A DNA stretch of 64,000 nt, taken from assembly GCF_000737695.1 (NCBI RefSeq), contig NZ_JPRM01000019.1:22419-86418 (forward strand), given 5' to 3'. Made by a program: the position numbers and the translations under genes. Shown in pieces: positions 1-7,988 of the stretch (position 1 is the first letter of the stretch; every line of letters begins with the position of its first letter). The stretch is from Flavobacterium hydatis (GTDB lineage: Bacteria > Bacteroidota > Bacteroidia > Flavobacteriales > Flavobacteriaceae). Under the pieces are notes generated by a model. The model was not told the origin of the DNA. It did no database searches and was given only the letters and a program-made list of their open reading frames with translations.

Positions 1-318
1 TTTATTCCATTCATCACTTTTAGTTATTACTTCAATTAATTCATCGTTAGAAAAGGTTAGTAAATAATAGTCTTTGTCAATTTTATTTATTTCATCTTCA
101 GAATTTTCAATTAGTAATTCATTAACTTTTTCGAAATCTTCTTTTTTGATTTTTATACAAAATTCAACTCCAAATCCATTATTTGCAAAAGTTGGGTCAA
201 AACTTAAAGAATTATTTTCTAAAATATATTCTATTTTTTTTTCGTTGAGGAATTCTCCTAATTTTTCTGCTGAATTTTGGTTTGGGAATTTTTCAAAAGT
301 TATAAATTCTTCTTTCAT
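1..318 (-). CDS. Hypothetical protein, C-terminus cut by window edge
   Basis: An open frame begins at an ATG at 318 and runs off the left edge, giving at least 106 codons with no stop. The product starts MKEEFITFEKF and is rich in Glu, Lys and Asn, with no signal peptide or membrane segment, so it is probably a small cytoplasmic protein. It follows coaD in the same orientation with a gap of about 50 bases and may be co-transcribed with it. I do not recognise the family. The opposite-strand open frame here is low-complexity and Ser/Phe-rich and looks like a shadow. Confidence 0.6.
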   Translation of the reverse strand, partial: MKEEFITFEKFPNQNSAEKLGEFLNEKKIEYILENNSLSFDPTFANNGFGVEFCIKIKKEDFEKVNELLIENSEDEINKIDKDYYLLTFSNDELIEVITKSDEWNK

Positions 319-367
319 TAGTTTTTTATTTTCAACAGACTAGCTATGCTGTAATAATAACAAGGTT

Positions 368-826
368 TTATTTCTTAACCCTAACTGCATCCGGAACCAA
401 CATTTCGTATTCTCCGCCATTTCGTAATACATCACGAACGATGCTTGAACTTATGTATGATGTTCTTGCTGCTGTTAATAAAAATACGGTTTCAATTTTG
501 GATAAGCGTCTGTTGGTATGCGCGATTGCTTTTTCGAATTCGAAATCGGCTGGATTACGCAATCCTCTTAATATAAAATGTGCTTTAAGTTTATGACATA
601 AATCTATCGTAAGTCCTTCGTAGGTTATTACGGTTACTTTGGGTTCGTCTTTGAAGGTTTCTTCGATAAATCGCTTTCTTTCTTCGAGTGAGAACATGTA
701 TTTCTTTTCGGCATTTACACCAATGGCAATTACGATTTCATCAAATAGAGAAATCCCTCGTTTTATGATGTCTTCGTGTCCAAGTGTAATTGGATCAAAT
801 GATCCCGGGAATATGGCTTTTCTCAT
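368..826 (-). CDS. coaD: Pantetheine-phosphate adenylyltransferase (CoaD)
   Basis: This enzyme transfers AMP from ATP to 4'-phosphopantetheine, giving dephospho-CoA in the penultimate step of coenzyme A synthesis in the cytoplasm. At 152 residues it has the usual family length. The N-terminus carries the nucleotidyltransferase signature: PGSFDP at residues 7-12, then the T/HxGH motif as TLGH at 14-17. Near the C-terminus is the ISSSIVR motif of the ATP site. The start is a plain ATG at 826. The gene lies downstream of ddl in the same direction, separated by a repeat-rich hairpin, so read-through from ddl is possible but probably reduced. Confidence 0.96.
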   Translation of the reverse strand: MRKAIFPGSFDPITLGHEDIIKRGISLFDEIVIAIGVNAEKKYMFSLEERKRFIEETFKDEPKVTVITYEGLTIDLCHKLKAHFILRGLRNPADFEFEKAIAHTNRRLSKIETVFLLTAARTSYISSSIVRDVLRNGGEYEMLVPDAVRVKK

Positions 827-840
827 TTCTTTTTTAAGGT

Positions 841-930
841 TCTAAGGTTCTGAGGGACTAAGTTTCTAAGGTTTTTTTTTGAGTTTAAAAATTAAGGTGC
901 TAAAATCTTAGAATCTTAGCACCTTAGTGT
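841..930. repeat. CTAAG-word intergenic repeat with hairpin, between ddl and coaD
   Basis: The segment repeats words such as TCTAAGGTTC and CTTAGAATCTTAG in both orientations. Its right part forms an 11-bp perfect inverted repeat (893-903 and 916-926, 12-base loop). It lies just 3' of ddl on the minus strand, so it could end ddl transcripts, although a clean T-run for that direction is not obvious. Several other simple-word repeats in this window look alike in style. Confidence 0.65.
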
Positions 931-940
931 CTTAGCCTCT

Positions 941-1912
941 TTATGAAAGAGCTAACTCAATTGAATTTGTGAACAAATCTTCTAGTGTAATTCCAGCTGC
1001 TTTGGCTTGTTGCGGAATTAAACTTTCGGTTGTTAAACCCGGAATTGTGTTCATTTCGAGCATATATGGTTCGTTGTCTACGATGATGAATTCGCTTCTT
1101 GAGAATCCTTTCATTTTTAAGACTTCGTAAGCACGTTTTGCAACTTCACTTACTTTTTGCGTCATTTCGTCTGAGATTCTTGCTGGTGTAATTTCTTGTG
1201 ATTTTCCTTCGTATTTGGCTTCGTAATCGAAGAAATCATTGTCGGAAACAATTTCAGTGATTGGTAATACGACAATTTTTCCTTGGTAGTTAATTACTCC
1301 AACTGAAACTTCAGTTCCGTCCAGGAAGCTTTCGATGATGATTTCGTTATCTTCTTTGTACGCAACTTCTATTGCAATTGGTAGTTCGGCTGCAGTTTTT
1401 ACTTTCGAAATTCCGAAGCTTGAACCTGCTTTATTTGGTTTTACGAAACATGGCAATCCTACTTTTTTTACAATTTCGTCGGTATTAATAATATCTCCTT
1501 TGTTTAGGTAATAAGAAATGGCAGTTTTTATTCCGTATGGTTTTAAAACGGAAAGTAAATCACGTTTGTTAAACGTTAGGGCTGCTTGGTAATAATCGCA
1601 TGAGGTTTGCGGTATGTGCAATAACTCAAAATAGGCTTGCATTAGTCCGTCTTCGCCCGGAGTTCCGTGTATGGCATTGAAAACACAATCAAAAATGATT
1701 TTTGTTCCATTTACGGTTACTGAAAAGTCATTTTTATCTATCGGGAATTCGGCATCATTTTCATCTACATAAACCCATTTTTCTTTAAAAATATGGATTC
1801 GGAGTCCATTGTATTTGGTTTTATCAAGGTATTGGTATACTACATTTCCGCTGATTAGTGATATTTGATATTCGCTAGAATATCCTCCCATGATGATGGC
1901 AATGTTTTTCAT
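941..1912 (-). CDS. ddl: D-alanine--D-alanine ligase (Ddl)
   Basis: An ATP-grasp ligase that makes the D-Ala-D-Ala dipeptide for peptidoglycan precursors in the cytoplasm. The 323-residue product opens with the family motif GGYSSEYQISLISG. It has the ATP-grasp lysine region FVKPNKAGSSFG in the middle and the metal/ligand loop EMNTIPGLT near the C-terminus. The start is ATG at 1912. The gene is divergent from the PASTA/rluD operon across a spacer that contains one copy of the dispersed 80-base element. A PASTA protein next door fits a cell-wall theme. Confidence 0.96.
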   Translation of the reverse strand: MKNIAIIMGGYSSEYQISLISGNVVYQYLDKTKYNGLRIHIFKEKWVYVDENDAEFPIDKNDFSVTVNGTKIIFDCVFNAIHGTPGEDGLMQAYFELLHIPQTSCDYYQAALTFNKRDLLSVLKPYGIKTAISYYLNKGDIINTDEIVKKVGLPCFVKPNKAGSSFGISKVKTAAELPIAIEVAYKEDNEIIIESFLDGTEVSVGVINYQGKIVVLPITEIVSDNDFFDYEAKYEGKSQEITPARISDEMTQKVSEVAKRAYEVLKMKGFSRSEFIIVDNEPYMLEMNTIPGLTTESLIPQQAKAAGITLEDLFTNSIELALS

Positions 1913-1986
1913 TGATCTATATGTTTTTATGTTTAATCGTTTATTTGTTTAATCGTGAGTGTTATTATGAAAACGTTTTGTGTTTC

Positions 1987-2067
1987 TAGCCCCGATAGCA
2001 GCGGTATCCTTTTTTCATGCTTTTTTGCATGGAAAAAGATATAGCGTATAGCGGGAAATAGCTCCTA
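1987..2067 (+). repeat. Dispersed intergenic element, copy 1
   Basis: An element of about 80 bases that begins TAGCCCCGATAGCAGCGG and ends GCGGGAAATAGCTCCTAA. Related ends are found at 22429-22507 and, inverted, at 63528-63607. The middle holds a small hairpin (CATGC, T-rich loop, GCATG) whose sequence differs from the other copies although it is still self-complementary. It sits between divergent ddl and the PASTA gene and has no coding potential. Confidence 0.8.
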
Positions 2068-2202
2068 ACTCTTTGGCTTGGCTCTGAGTGACAAAATATA
2101 GGATTTACTGATCTAATAATACTCTAAATCTTGGTTCAGGGCGACTATAAAGCTGCTTTCTTGTATTAAACAAAATTATCATTTTTTTTGGAACGAAATC
2201 TT

Positions 2203-2210
2203 TATCTTTG
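2203..2210 (+). promoter_or_regulatory. Putative -7 promoter box for the PASTA/rluD operon
   Basis: TATCTTTG matches the Bacteroidota -7 consensus TAnnTTTG and lies 20 bases before the ATG of the PASTA gene. No TTG sits at the ideal distance upstream (the nearest, at 2188-2190, is only 12 bases away), so only the -7 part is well supported. Confidence 0.55.
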
Positions 2211-2230
2211 CCACAAATAAAAATAAATTT

Positions 2231-2854
2231 ATGAGTTTACGTAAGTATCTAACTAGCCGAGTATTTTTTACACAAATACTAATTGCTGTTGCAATTATTG
2301 CAGTTTTAGGTTATTTGTTTATGCATTGGTTGACTTTTACGACCGATCACGGACATGAAATCGAAGTACCTGATTTAAGAAAATTGACCGAAGAGCAGGT
2401 GGAGGCAAAATTGGACGGACTGGATCTGGATTACGTGCTTTTGGATAGTGTGGATTATAGAAGTGGATTCCCAAAGTTTAGCGTTGTTGAGCAAGATCCT
2501 TCGCCAGGAACGAAGGTAAAAGTGGGTAGAAAGATTTATATTAAGATTAATGCATCTGGTTTTTCATCGGTTCGTATTCCGGATTTGATTGAGAAAACAT
2601 ACCGTGAAGCTATACCAACACTTAAGGCTTTAGGTCTTGAGGAAGGTACAATTACGTATATTCCGAATCTTGGAAAAGATATGGTTTTGGAGATGCGTTA
2701 TAAAGGAAGAAACTTAAAAGTGGGAGATCGTGTACTGAAATCATCAAAAATTGATTTGGTGTTAGGCGATGGAAAAGCAAGTTATTTAGATGAAAGTCAA
2801 CCGGCAGATTCTCTAGCAGTGCCAGGAGACGAAAAAACAGCAAATGAGCAATAA
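2231..2854 (+). CDS. PASTA domain-containing membrane protein
   Basis: A 207-residue protein with one N-terminal transmembrane segment (about residues 12-34) and an exported region with two PASTA-like units. The first (about 44-108) has IEVPDLRKLTEEQ and VVEQDPSPGTKV; the second (about 114-183) has VRIPDLIEKTYREA. PASTA domains elsewhere bind peptidoglycan or beta-lactam-like ligands, but here no kinase or transpeptidase domain is attached. The C-terminal tail is acidic and probably disordered. The stop overlaps the start of rluD by 11 bases, so the two genes are translationally linked. Ddl is divergently transcribed next to it. The function is inferred to be cell-wall related. Confidence 0.88.
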   Translation: MSLRKYLTSRVFFTQILIAVAIIAVLGYLFMHWLTFTTDHGHEIEVPDLRKLTEEQVEAKLDGLDLDYVLLDSVDYRSGFPKFSVVEQDPSPGTKVKVGRKIYIKINASGFSSVRIPDLIEKTYREAIPTLKALGLEEGTITYIPNLGKDMVLEMRYKGRNLKVGDRVLKSSKIDLVLGDGKASYLDESQPADSLAVPGDEKTANEQ

Positions 2855-3890
2855 TAATACCGATAGTTTAGATTTAGAAGAAGAGTTATATGAGCATTTT
2901 AGATTTGAAGTTCCTAAGGGTCAAGCGCCTTTAAGAATCGACAAATACTTAATGGGCTTAATACAGAATGCTACAAGAAATAAGATTCAGAATGCTGCAA
3001 CAGAGGGTAATATCTTTGTAAATGACGTTATTGTAAAGTCGAATTACAAAGTAAAAGCGTTTGATGTTGTTACGGTGATGTTATCGCATCCTCCGTATGA
3101 AAATCATATTATTCCAGAAGATATTCCGTTGAACATTGTTTACGAAGATGATGCTTTATTGTTAATTAATAAAGAGCCAGGAATGGTTGTGCATCCGGGA
3201 CACGGTAATTATACAGGAACGCTGGTTCATGCTTTGGCACATCATTTTGATAATTTGCCAATGAATAGTAGCGAACGTCCGGGATTGGTTCATAGAATTG
3301 ATAAGGATACTTCGGGACTTTTGGTTATTGCCAAAACGGAAGCTGCTATGACGCATCTTGCCAAACAATTTGAAGCTAAAACTTCTGAAAGGGAATATAT
3401 TGCTCTTGTTTGGGGAAATGTTGTTGAGGAGCAAGGAACGATTGAAGGAAATCTTGCAAGACACCTAAAAGATAGAATGCAAATGGCTGTTTTTGCTGAT
3501 CCGGAAATAGGAAAACCTGCCGTGACGCATTATAAAGTTCTGGAGCGTTTTGGTTACGTTACTTTAATTTCTTGTCAGCTTGAAACGGGTAGAACACACC
3601 AGATTCGTGCTCACATGAAGCATATTGGTCATCCGCTTTTTAATGATGAGCGTTATGGTGGTCATTTGATTTTGAAGGGAACTACGTTTACAAAATATAA
3701 GCAGTTTATAGATAATTGTTTTAAAGCTTTGCCAAGACAAGCTTTGCACGCTAAAACATTAGGTTTCATTCATCCTACAACTGGAGAAATGATGCGTTTT
3801 GATACTGAATTGCCTGATGATTTTAAGGATTGCATCGAAAGATGGCGCAATTACTCAAAATCGCATAATACGGACGACGAAGAGAATTAA
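2844..3890 (+). CDS. rluD: RluD-family 23S rRNA pseudouridine synthase
   Basis: Isomerises uridines in large-subunit rRNA (helix 69 sites for RluD). The 348-residue product has an N-terminal S4 RNA-binding region (about 28-80) followed by the catalytic pseudouridine synthase domain. The family signature HRIDKDTSGLLV places the catalytic aspartate at residue 153. The later motifs TGRTHQIRAH and HPLFNDERYGG are also typical. The start ATG lies inside the end of the PASTA gene. Two hairpins follow the stop. Assignment to RluD rather than a close RluA-family paralogue rests on length and the S4 domain only. Confidence 0.92.
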   Translation: MSNNNTDSLDLEEELYEHFRFEVPKGQAPLRIDKYLMGLIQNATRNKIQNAATEGNIFVNDVIVKSNYKVKAFDVVTVMLSHPPYENHIIPEDIPLNIVYEDDALLLINKEPGMVVHPGHGNYTGTLVHALAHHFDNLPMNSSERPGLVHRIDKDTSGLLVIAKTEAAMTHLAKQFEAKTSEREYIALVWGNVVEEQGTIEGNLARHLKDRMQMAVFADPEIGKPAVTHYKVLERFGYVTLISCQLETGRTHQIRAHMKHIGHPLFNDERYGGHLILKGTTFTKYKQFIDNCFKALPRQALHAKTLGFIHPTTGEMMRFDTELPDDFKDCIERWRNYSKSHNTDDEEN

Positions 3891-3921
3891 ATAGGTAATG
3901 TTTATTTACCATTAAGAGATA

Positions 3922-3960
3922 AAGAAAAATTAAGTTTAGTACTTAGTTTTTCTTTTTTTT
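3922..3960 (+). terminator. Rho-independent terminator after rluD
   Basis: A near-perfect 14-bp stem (3922-3935 with 3941-3954, one G-U pair, 5-base loop) is followed by a run of T to 3960. It lies about 30 bases after the rluD stop. Confidence 0.8.
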
Positions 3961-4010
3961 GTCTTTAAGATTTTAAGTTTATTAAGTGTTGGTCTTAAAA
4001 TCTTAAAGAC
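3961..4010. terminator. Second hairpin between converging genes
   Basis: A perfect 17-bp inverted repeat (3961-3977 and 3994-4010, 16-base loop), built from GTCTTTAAGATTTTAAG and its complement, lies between rluD and the converging lipoprotein gene. It is 13 bases beyond the stop of the minus-strand gene and probably terminates that transcript. Its word content also resembles the simple repeats seen elsewhere in the window. Confidence 0.65.
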
Positions 4011-4023
4011 AAAATATAAAAGG

Positions 4024-4638
4024 CTACTGGATGGTTTTAATCGTTAAGTCGATTATTTTGACTTCTCCGTTTGTTATGAATCCTAGTTTTCCTTGTTGGC
4101 TCAGATTGTTTTTTTCAAGAGCGCATTCTAGTGTTGTTTTGTTATCTATTGTAAATGTTAATTGATTGTTTTGAACTTTAATTTTTACATCATACCATTT
4201 ATTGTTTATCAATTCAATTGGTTTGGTAAATAAACTTTTGCCGCCGCGTTTGTCATATTCGTCACTGTTTTTATGATAAACACCTCTTCCGATGACAATG
4301 TTTTGATCAATTTGATAGAGATATGTTCTGATGTATTTTTCTTTGTCTATGTTTAACATAATCTCAAACAGAGATCCCTTAGTCATATTTGTTTTAAAAG
4401 TGATTTCGTAATTTTTTGGGAGCTTCTTTTTAGATTCTATTGCGCCCCAATGCATATAGCCTCCAATTCCTATTAAGGTATCTTTCTCTAGAAACCATTC
4501 TTTTGAATCAAAATTCCAATGTGGTTTTAGTTTAGAAATAGGTGTTATTTTATATTCTTTCTTTATGGTTGTTATTGTACTTGAGCAGGAAACGATTAAA
4601 AGGGATAATGTGAATATGATGAGGTACTTAATTTTCAT
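4024..4638 (-). CDS. Lipoprotein with jellyroll (LamG/DUF1080-like) fold
   Basis: A 204-residue predicted lipoprotein: a hydrophobic leader ending in LLIVSCSS puts the lipidated cysteine at residue 18. The remainder is rich in beta-type sequence (WNFDSKEWFLEKDTLIG, KNYEITFKTNMTKGSLFEI, NKWYDVKIKVQNNQLTFTID). That pattern is typical of concanavalin-like jellyrolls such as the DUF1080/3-keto-disaccharide hydrolase group. No catalytic residue can be named. It is a single gene flanked by hairpins, with the divergent SulP gene upstream. It is probably anchored to the outer membrane and binds a glycan, but that is inference. Confidence 0.72.
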   Translation of the reverse strand: MKIKYLIIFTLSLLIVSCSSTITTIKKEYKITPISKLKPHWNFDSKEWFLEKDTLIGIGGYMHWGAIESKKKLPKNYEITFKTNMTKGSLFEIMLNIDKEKYIRTYLYQIDQNIVIGRGVYHKNSDEYDKRGGKSLFTKPIELINNKWYDVKIKVQNNQLTFTIDNKTTLECALEKNNLSQQGKLGFITNGEVKIIDLTIKTIQ

Positions 4639-4805
4639 TTTGTTATTTTAAAATTATCTTTTGTTTTTGTTGTTATGGGAATAGCAGAAGGGAGTGATGT
4701 AATTTACCAAATATCGTTGATAAATTATAGTTTTTATATAATAAATGGATAGTTTTTATATGACTTGTAATGTTGGATTAGCAATAATATACGCTGCAAA
4801 ATAGT

Positions 4806-4813
4806 TACTTTTG
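4806..4813 (+). promoter_or_regulatory. Putative -7 promoter box for the SulP gene
   Basis: TACTTTTG matches TAnnTTTG and lies about 56 bases before the SulP start codon. A TTG at 4773-4775 is too far upstream for the usual spacing, so the call is tentative. Confidence 0.4.
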
Positions 4814-4869
4814 TTGCGTTAATAAAAAGATTTTTTTTCGATTCCATCTTTCAGATTTATATTTAAATA

Positions 4870-6396
4870 ATGAAGCAATATTTTAACTTATTTGATTTTA
4901 CTCAAAAAGTAGATTATAAAACCGAAATTCTGGCAGGTTTTACGGTGGCTATGACTATGATTCCCGAATCGCTTTCGTTTGCCATTCTTGCTGGTTTTCC
5001 TCCTTTGGTTGGTTTATATGCTGCATTTATTATGGGATTAATTACGGCTGTTTTTGGCGGTCGTCCCGGGATGGTTTCGGGTGGAGCAGGAGCAACAGTA
5101 ATTGTATTGATTGCTTTAATGAAATCGAATGGTTTAGAATATGTTTTTGCAGCTGTGGCTCTGGCTGGGGTTTTGCAAATTATGGTTGGTGTGTTTAAAT
5201 GGGGTAAATTTATTAGATTGGTTCCTCAGCCTGTAATGTTTGGTTTTGTAAACGGTTTGGCAGTTGTGATTTTTATGTCGCAGCTAAAACAATTTAAAAC
5301 TGTTGTTAATGGCGAAACGGTTTGGTTATCAGGAAGCCCTATGTTTATTATGTTAGGATTGGTTGCTTTAACAATTGCAATCGTAATCTTGTTTCCTAGA
5401 ATAACTAAAGCTATTCCTGCTTCGTTAGTTGCGATTATTGTTGTTTTTGGTTTAGTTCTGGGTTTAGGGATTCAGACAAAAACTGTTGCTGATATTGCTT
5501 CGATAAGCGGTGGTTTTCCTTCTTTTCATTTACCTAATATTAATTGGAATCTGGAAACGTTGCAATTAATTTTTCCGTATTCTTTAATCATGGCTTCTGT
5601 TGGTTTAACGGAGGGATTGCTAACATTAAACCTAGTCGATGAGCTTACAGGAACTAAAGGAAACGGAAATCGTGAATGTATTGCTCAGGGAAGTGCCAAT
5701 ATTGTAAATGGATTTTTCTTCGGGATGGGTGGTTGCCCAATGATTGCGCAAACGCTGGTAAATATCTCGGCAGGTTCTAGAGCGCGTTTATCGGGTATTA
5801 TTGCATCATTAACTATTCTTGTTATTATCTTGTTTGGAGCACCTGTGATAGAAAAATTACCAATGGCAGCTTTGGTTGGCGTTATGTTTATGGTTGCAAT
5901 AGGAACGTTTGAATGGGCTAGTTTCAGGATTATTAATAAAATGCCCAAACATGATATTTTTGTTGGAATTACCGTTGCTGTGATTACTATTTTTATGCAT
6001 AATCTGGCTTTGGCAGTTTTAATAGGTGTTATTATTTCGGCATTAGTTTTTGCTTGGGAAAGTGCTAAACGCATTCGTGCCCGAAAATATATTGATGATA
6101 ACGGAGTAAAACATTACGAGATATTTGGACCGCTCTTTTTTGGTTCTACAATGGGTTTTATGGAGAAATTTGATGTTCTGGATGATCCGAAAGAAATAAT
6201 AATCGATTTTAAAGAAAGTAAAATTGTAGATATGAGTGCTATTGATGCTGTAAATAAGATTACGGAACGGTATGCTAAAATCAATAAAACAGTTCGGTTA
6301 TATCATTTAAGTGATGATTGCCGATTGTTGCTTAAAAATGCAAATATTATTGTAGATATTCTCGAAGATCCTACTTATAAAGTTACTGCGGATTAA
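4870..6396 (+). CDS. SulP-family anion transporter with STAS domain
   Basis: A 508-residue polytopic inner-membrane protein of the SulP (SLC26) family, which moves sulfate, bicarbonate or other anions. The N-terminal 400 residues are a series of hydrophobic helices starting with the family motif AGFTVAMTMIPESLSFA and continuing with GLYAAF and GGRPGMVSGGAGA. The C-terminus (about 420-505) is a cytoplasmic STAS domain with the stretch SKIVDMSAIDAV. The substrate cannot be told from sequence. Sulfatase and sulfurtransferase genes within 5 kb make sulfate plausible, but no carbonic anhydrase or assimilation genes are adjacent. It is monocistronic, with a terminator directly downstream. Confidence 0.92.
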   Translation: MKQYFNLFDFTQKVDYKTEILAGFTVAMTMIPESLSFAILAGFPPLVGLYAAFIMGLITAVFGGRPGMVSGGAGATVIVLIALMKSNGLEYVFAAVALAGVLQIMVGVFKWGKFIRLVPQPVMFGFVNGLAVVIFMSQLKQFKTVVNGETVWLSGSPMFIMLGLVALTIAIVILFPRITKAIPASLVAIIVVFGLVLGLGIQTKTVADIASISGGFPSFHLPNINWNLETLQLIFPYSLIMASVGLTEGLLTLNLVDELTGTKGNGNRECIAQGSANIVNGFFFGMGGCPMIAQTLVNISAGSRARLSGIIASLTILVIILFGAPVIEKLPMAALVGVMFMVAIGTFEWASFRIINKMPKHDIFVGITVAVITIFMHNLALAVLIGVIISALVFAWESAKRIRARKYIDDNGVKHYEIFGPLFFGSTMGFMEKFDVLDDPKEIIIDFKESKIVDMSAIDAVNKITERYAKINKTVRLYHLSDDCRLLLKNANIIVDILEDPTYKVTAD

Positions 6397-6402
6397 GAAT
6401 AT

Positions 6403-6436
6403 AAAAAGAGCTTGAAATTATTTTCAAGCTCTTTTT
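6403..6436. terminator. Bidirectional terminator between SulP and ABC ATPase genes
   Basis: A perfect 15-bp stem (6403-6417 with 6422-6436) has a 4-base loop, with A-rich and T-rich flanks. It therefore serves both converging genes; it ends 2 bases before the stop codon of the minus-strand gene. Confidence 0.88.
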
Positions 6437-6438
6437 AA

Positions 6439-7680
6439 TTATAAGGATTTTGATTTTATATTTCCGATTGATCCTGTTTCTGATGGGATTAATTCGAATA
6501 TTGAGGTAGGAGTAAGGTTTGATTCTATACGATGAGAAACATATAAGATTGTCATACTTGTTTCTTTGACTAAAAGATTCACAAGTTCGATAACCAAAGC
6601 TACATTTTCATCATCAAGACCTTCTACAGGTTCGTCTAAAATTACCAAAGGTGGATGTTTTAAAACGGCTCTAACTATTAATGCTACTCGTTGTTGTCCG
6701 ATAGAGAGTTGTGTAAAAGTTTTATTCTTTAAATGGCTCATTTTAATCACATCAAGCCATTGCGATACAATTTGTTTTTGTAACGAAGTTGGTTCAGTAT
6801 ATAAGCCAATTGAATCAAAAAAACCTGAAAGAATCATATACTCTAAACTATGTTTTTTCTGAAACAAATCGGTCATGGAAGTCGAGAAATAACCAATTCT
6901 TTTCTTAATATCCCAAATGCTTTCTCCGCTTCCTTTTTTCTTTCCGAAAAGGAATAAATCTTGTCCATAACCTTTTGGGTTATCTCCGGATATTAACGAT
7001 AGGATAGTACTTTTTCCGGAACCATTAGGTCCGATAAGTTGCCAGAATTCATTCTTTTTAATTGTCCATGTAATTGCATCAACAATTTTTCTTTCGTCGT
7101 AACTTACAGAAACTTCGTTCATGTGTATTAACACATCTTCGTTATAATCTGTAGGTTCTGCCGGTTTAGGAATAGAGACTTTTACTGAATTAGGATTGTT
7201 TTCGGTAGTTTTTATTTCGTTTAAAACAAAAGAATTATCTGTAATCTGAGCTTTGTTCTGTATAAAAGGAAACAAATCGGCAGCACGATTTACCAATTGA
7301 ATAATTCGAACAGATTGTGCCAATTGTTCTAATGAGTTTGCCAATGTAATACGTGAAGCATGATCCAAATGATCTAGCGGATTATCAAAAATAATATAAT
7401 CTGGATTTTGTTTTACACAATAATTCAAAAACTCTTTTTTGCGTTCGCCCGATGAAAATGTTCGTAGTTTCCGATTTGATTCTGCTGCGGCTTCAATTAA
7501 ATCATATTGATGTTCTTTTTCAATAAACTTATCAATAGCAATGTCCGAGAATAGAATTCCGTTTAGGGAATTAAAAGCTGCTAATTCTCCTTCGGCGTTT
7601 CCGTCGAGTACCGTTTCGATAAAAGCTTTTTTATTAACTGTATTGGATAAAAGAATGTCCCAATGTTCTGTTTTGTACAT
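6439..7680 (-). CDS. Tandem ABC ATPase, ModF/PhrA-like, with degenerate first half
   Basis: A 413-residue soluble protein made of two ABC ATPase halves. The second half (about 180-400) is complete: Walker A GPNGSGKST, signature LSIGQQR, Walker B PLVILDEPVEGLD and a switch histidine in YVSHRIES. The first half has a signature-like FSSGERKK and a Walker-B-like DYIIFDNPLDHLD, but I see no Walker A loop. It may therefore act as a structural or asymmetric partner. No permease gene lies nearby, which fits the ModF/PhrA-like soluble group rather than a transporter. The role is unknown. It is transcribed alone, divergently from the sulfatase gene. Confidence 0.85.
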   Translation of the reverse strand: MYKTEHWDILLSNTVNKKAFIETVLDGNAEGELAAFNSLNGILFSDIAIDKFIEKEHQYDLIEAAAESNRKLRTFSSGERKKEFLNYCVKQNPDYIIFDNPLDHLDHASRITLANSLEQLAQSVRIIQLVNRAADLFPFIQNKAQITDNSFVLNEIKTTENNPNSVKVSIPKPAEPTDYNEDVLIHMNEVSVSYDERKIVDAITWTIKKNEFWQLIGPNGSGKSTILSLISGDNPKGYGQDLFLFGKKKGSGESIWDIKKRIGYFSTSMTDLFQKKHSLEYMILSGFFDSIGLYTEPTSLQKQIVSQWLDVIKMSHLKNKTFTQLSIGQQRVALIVRAVLKHPPLVILDEPVEGLDDENVALVIELVNLLVKETSMTILYVSHRIESNLTPTSIFELIPSETGSIGNIKSKSL

Positions 7681-7818
7681 TTTACGCAGAATGAATTTAT
7701 AAAAAGGAATCTTGTAAAAATAAGGATTAACTTTTTAAATACAAAAACCTGATTTTTATAATTAACGGAATTCTAGCTAGCTCCTGAATGGTTTTTTAAA
7801 TGTCGAAAACATCTTATT

Positions 7819-7846
7819 TATGTTTCATATTGCAAAATGAAACATA
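7819..7846. promoter_or_regulatory. Palindromic site upstream of the sulfatase gene
   Basis: A perfect 10-bp inverted repeat, TATGTTTCAT and ATGAAACATA with an 8-base spacer, lies in the 308-base divergent spacer about 140 bases before the exported sulfatase gene. The size and position suit an operator or a short hairpin. No matching second site was noticed. The rest of this spacer shows nothing recognisable. Confidence 0.35.
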
Positions 7847-7988
7847 GTCGAATTGTTATTTTTCAAATTTAACATTAGTTGCACCTAATTTTATCAACGT
7901 TTTAAGTATCCATAAATTTTGAGACTTAAAATACAACTATCTGCAATGGATATTAGAGTAGTATCCTTGATAATTTAAATTATTTAAT

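Noticed and set aside
64..343. Plus-strand open frame at the left edge
   Set aside because: Ser/Phe-rich antisense of the minus-strand gene that is cut by the window edge.
5685..6074. Minus-strand open frame of 129 codons inside the SulP gene
   Set aside because: It is the complement of the membrane helices of SulP and has no independent features.
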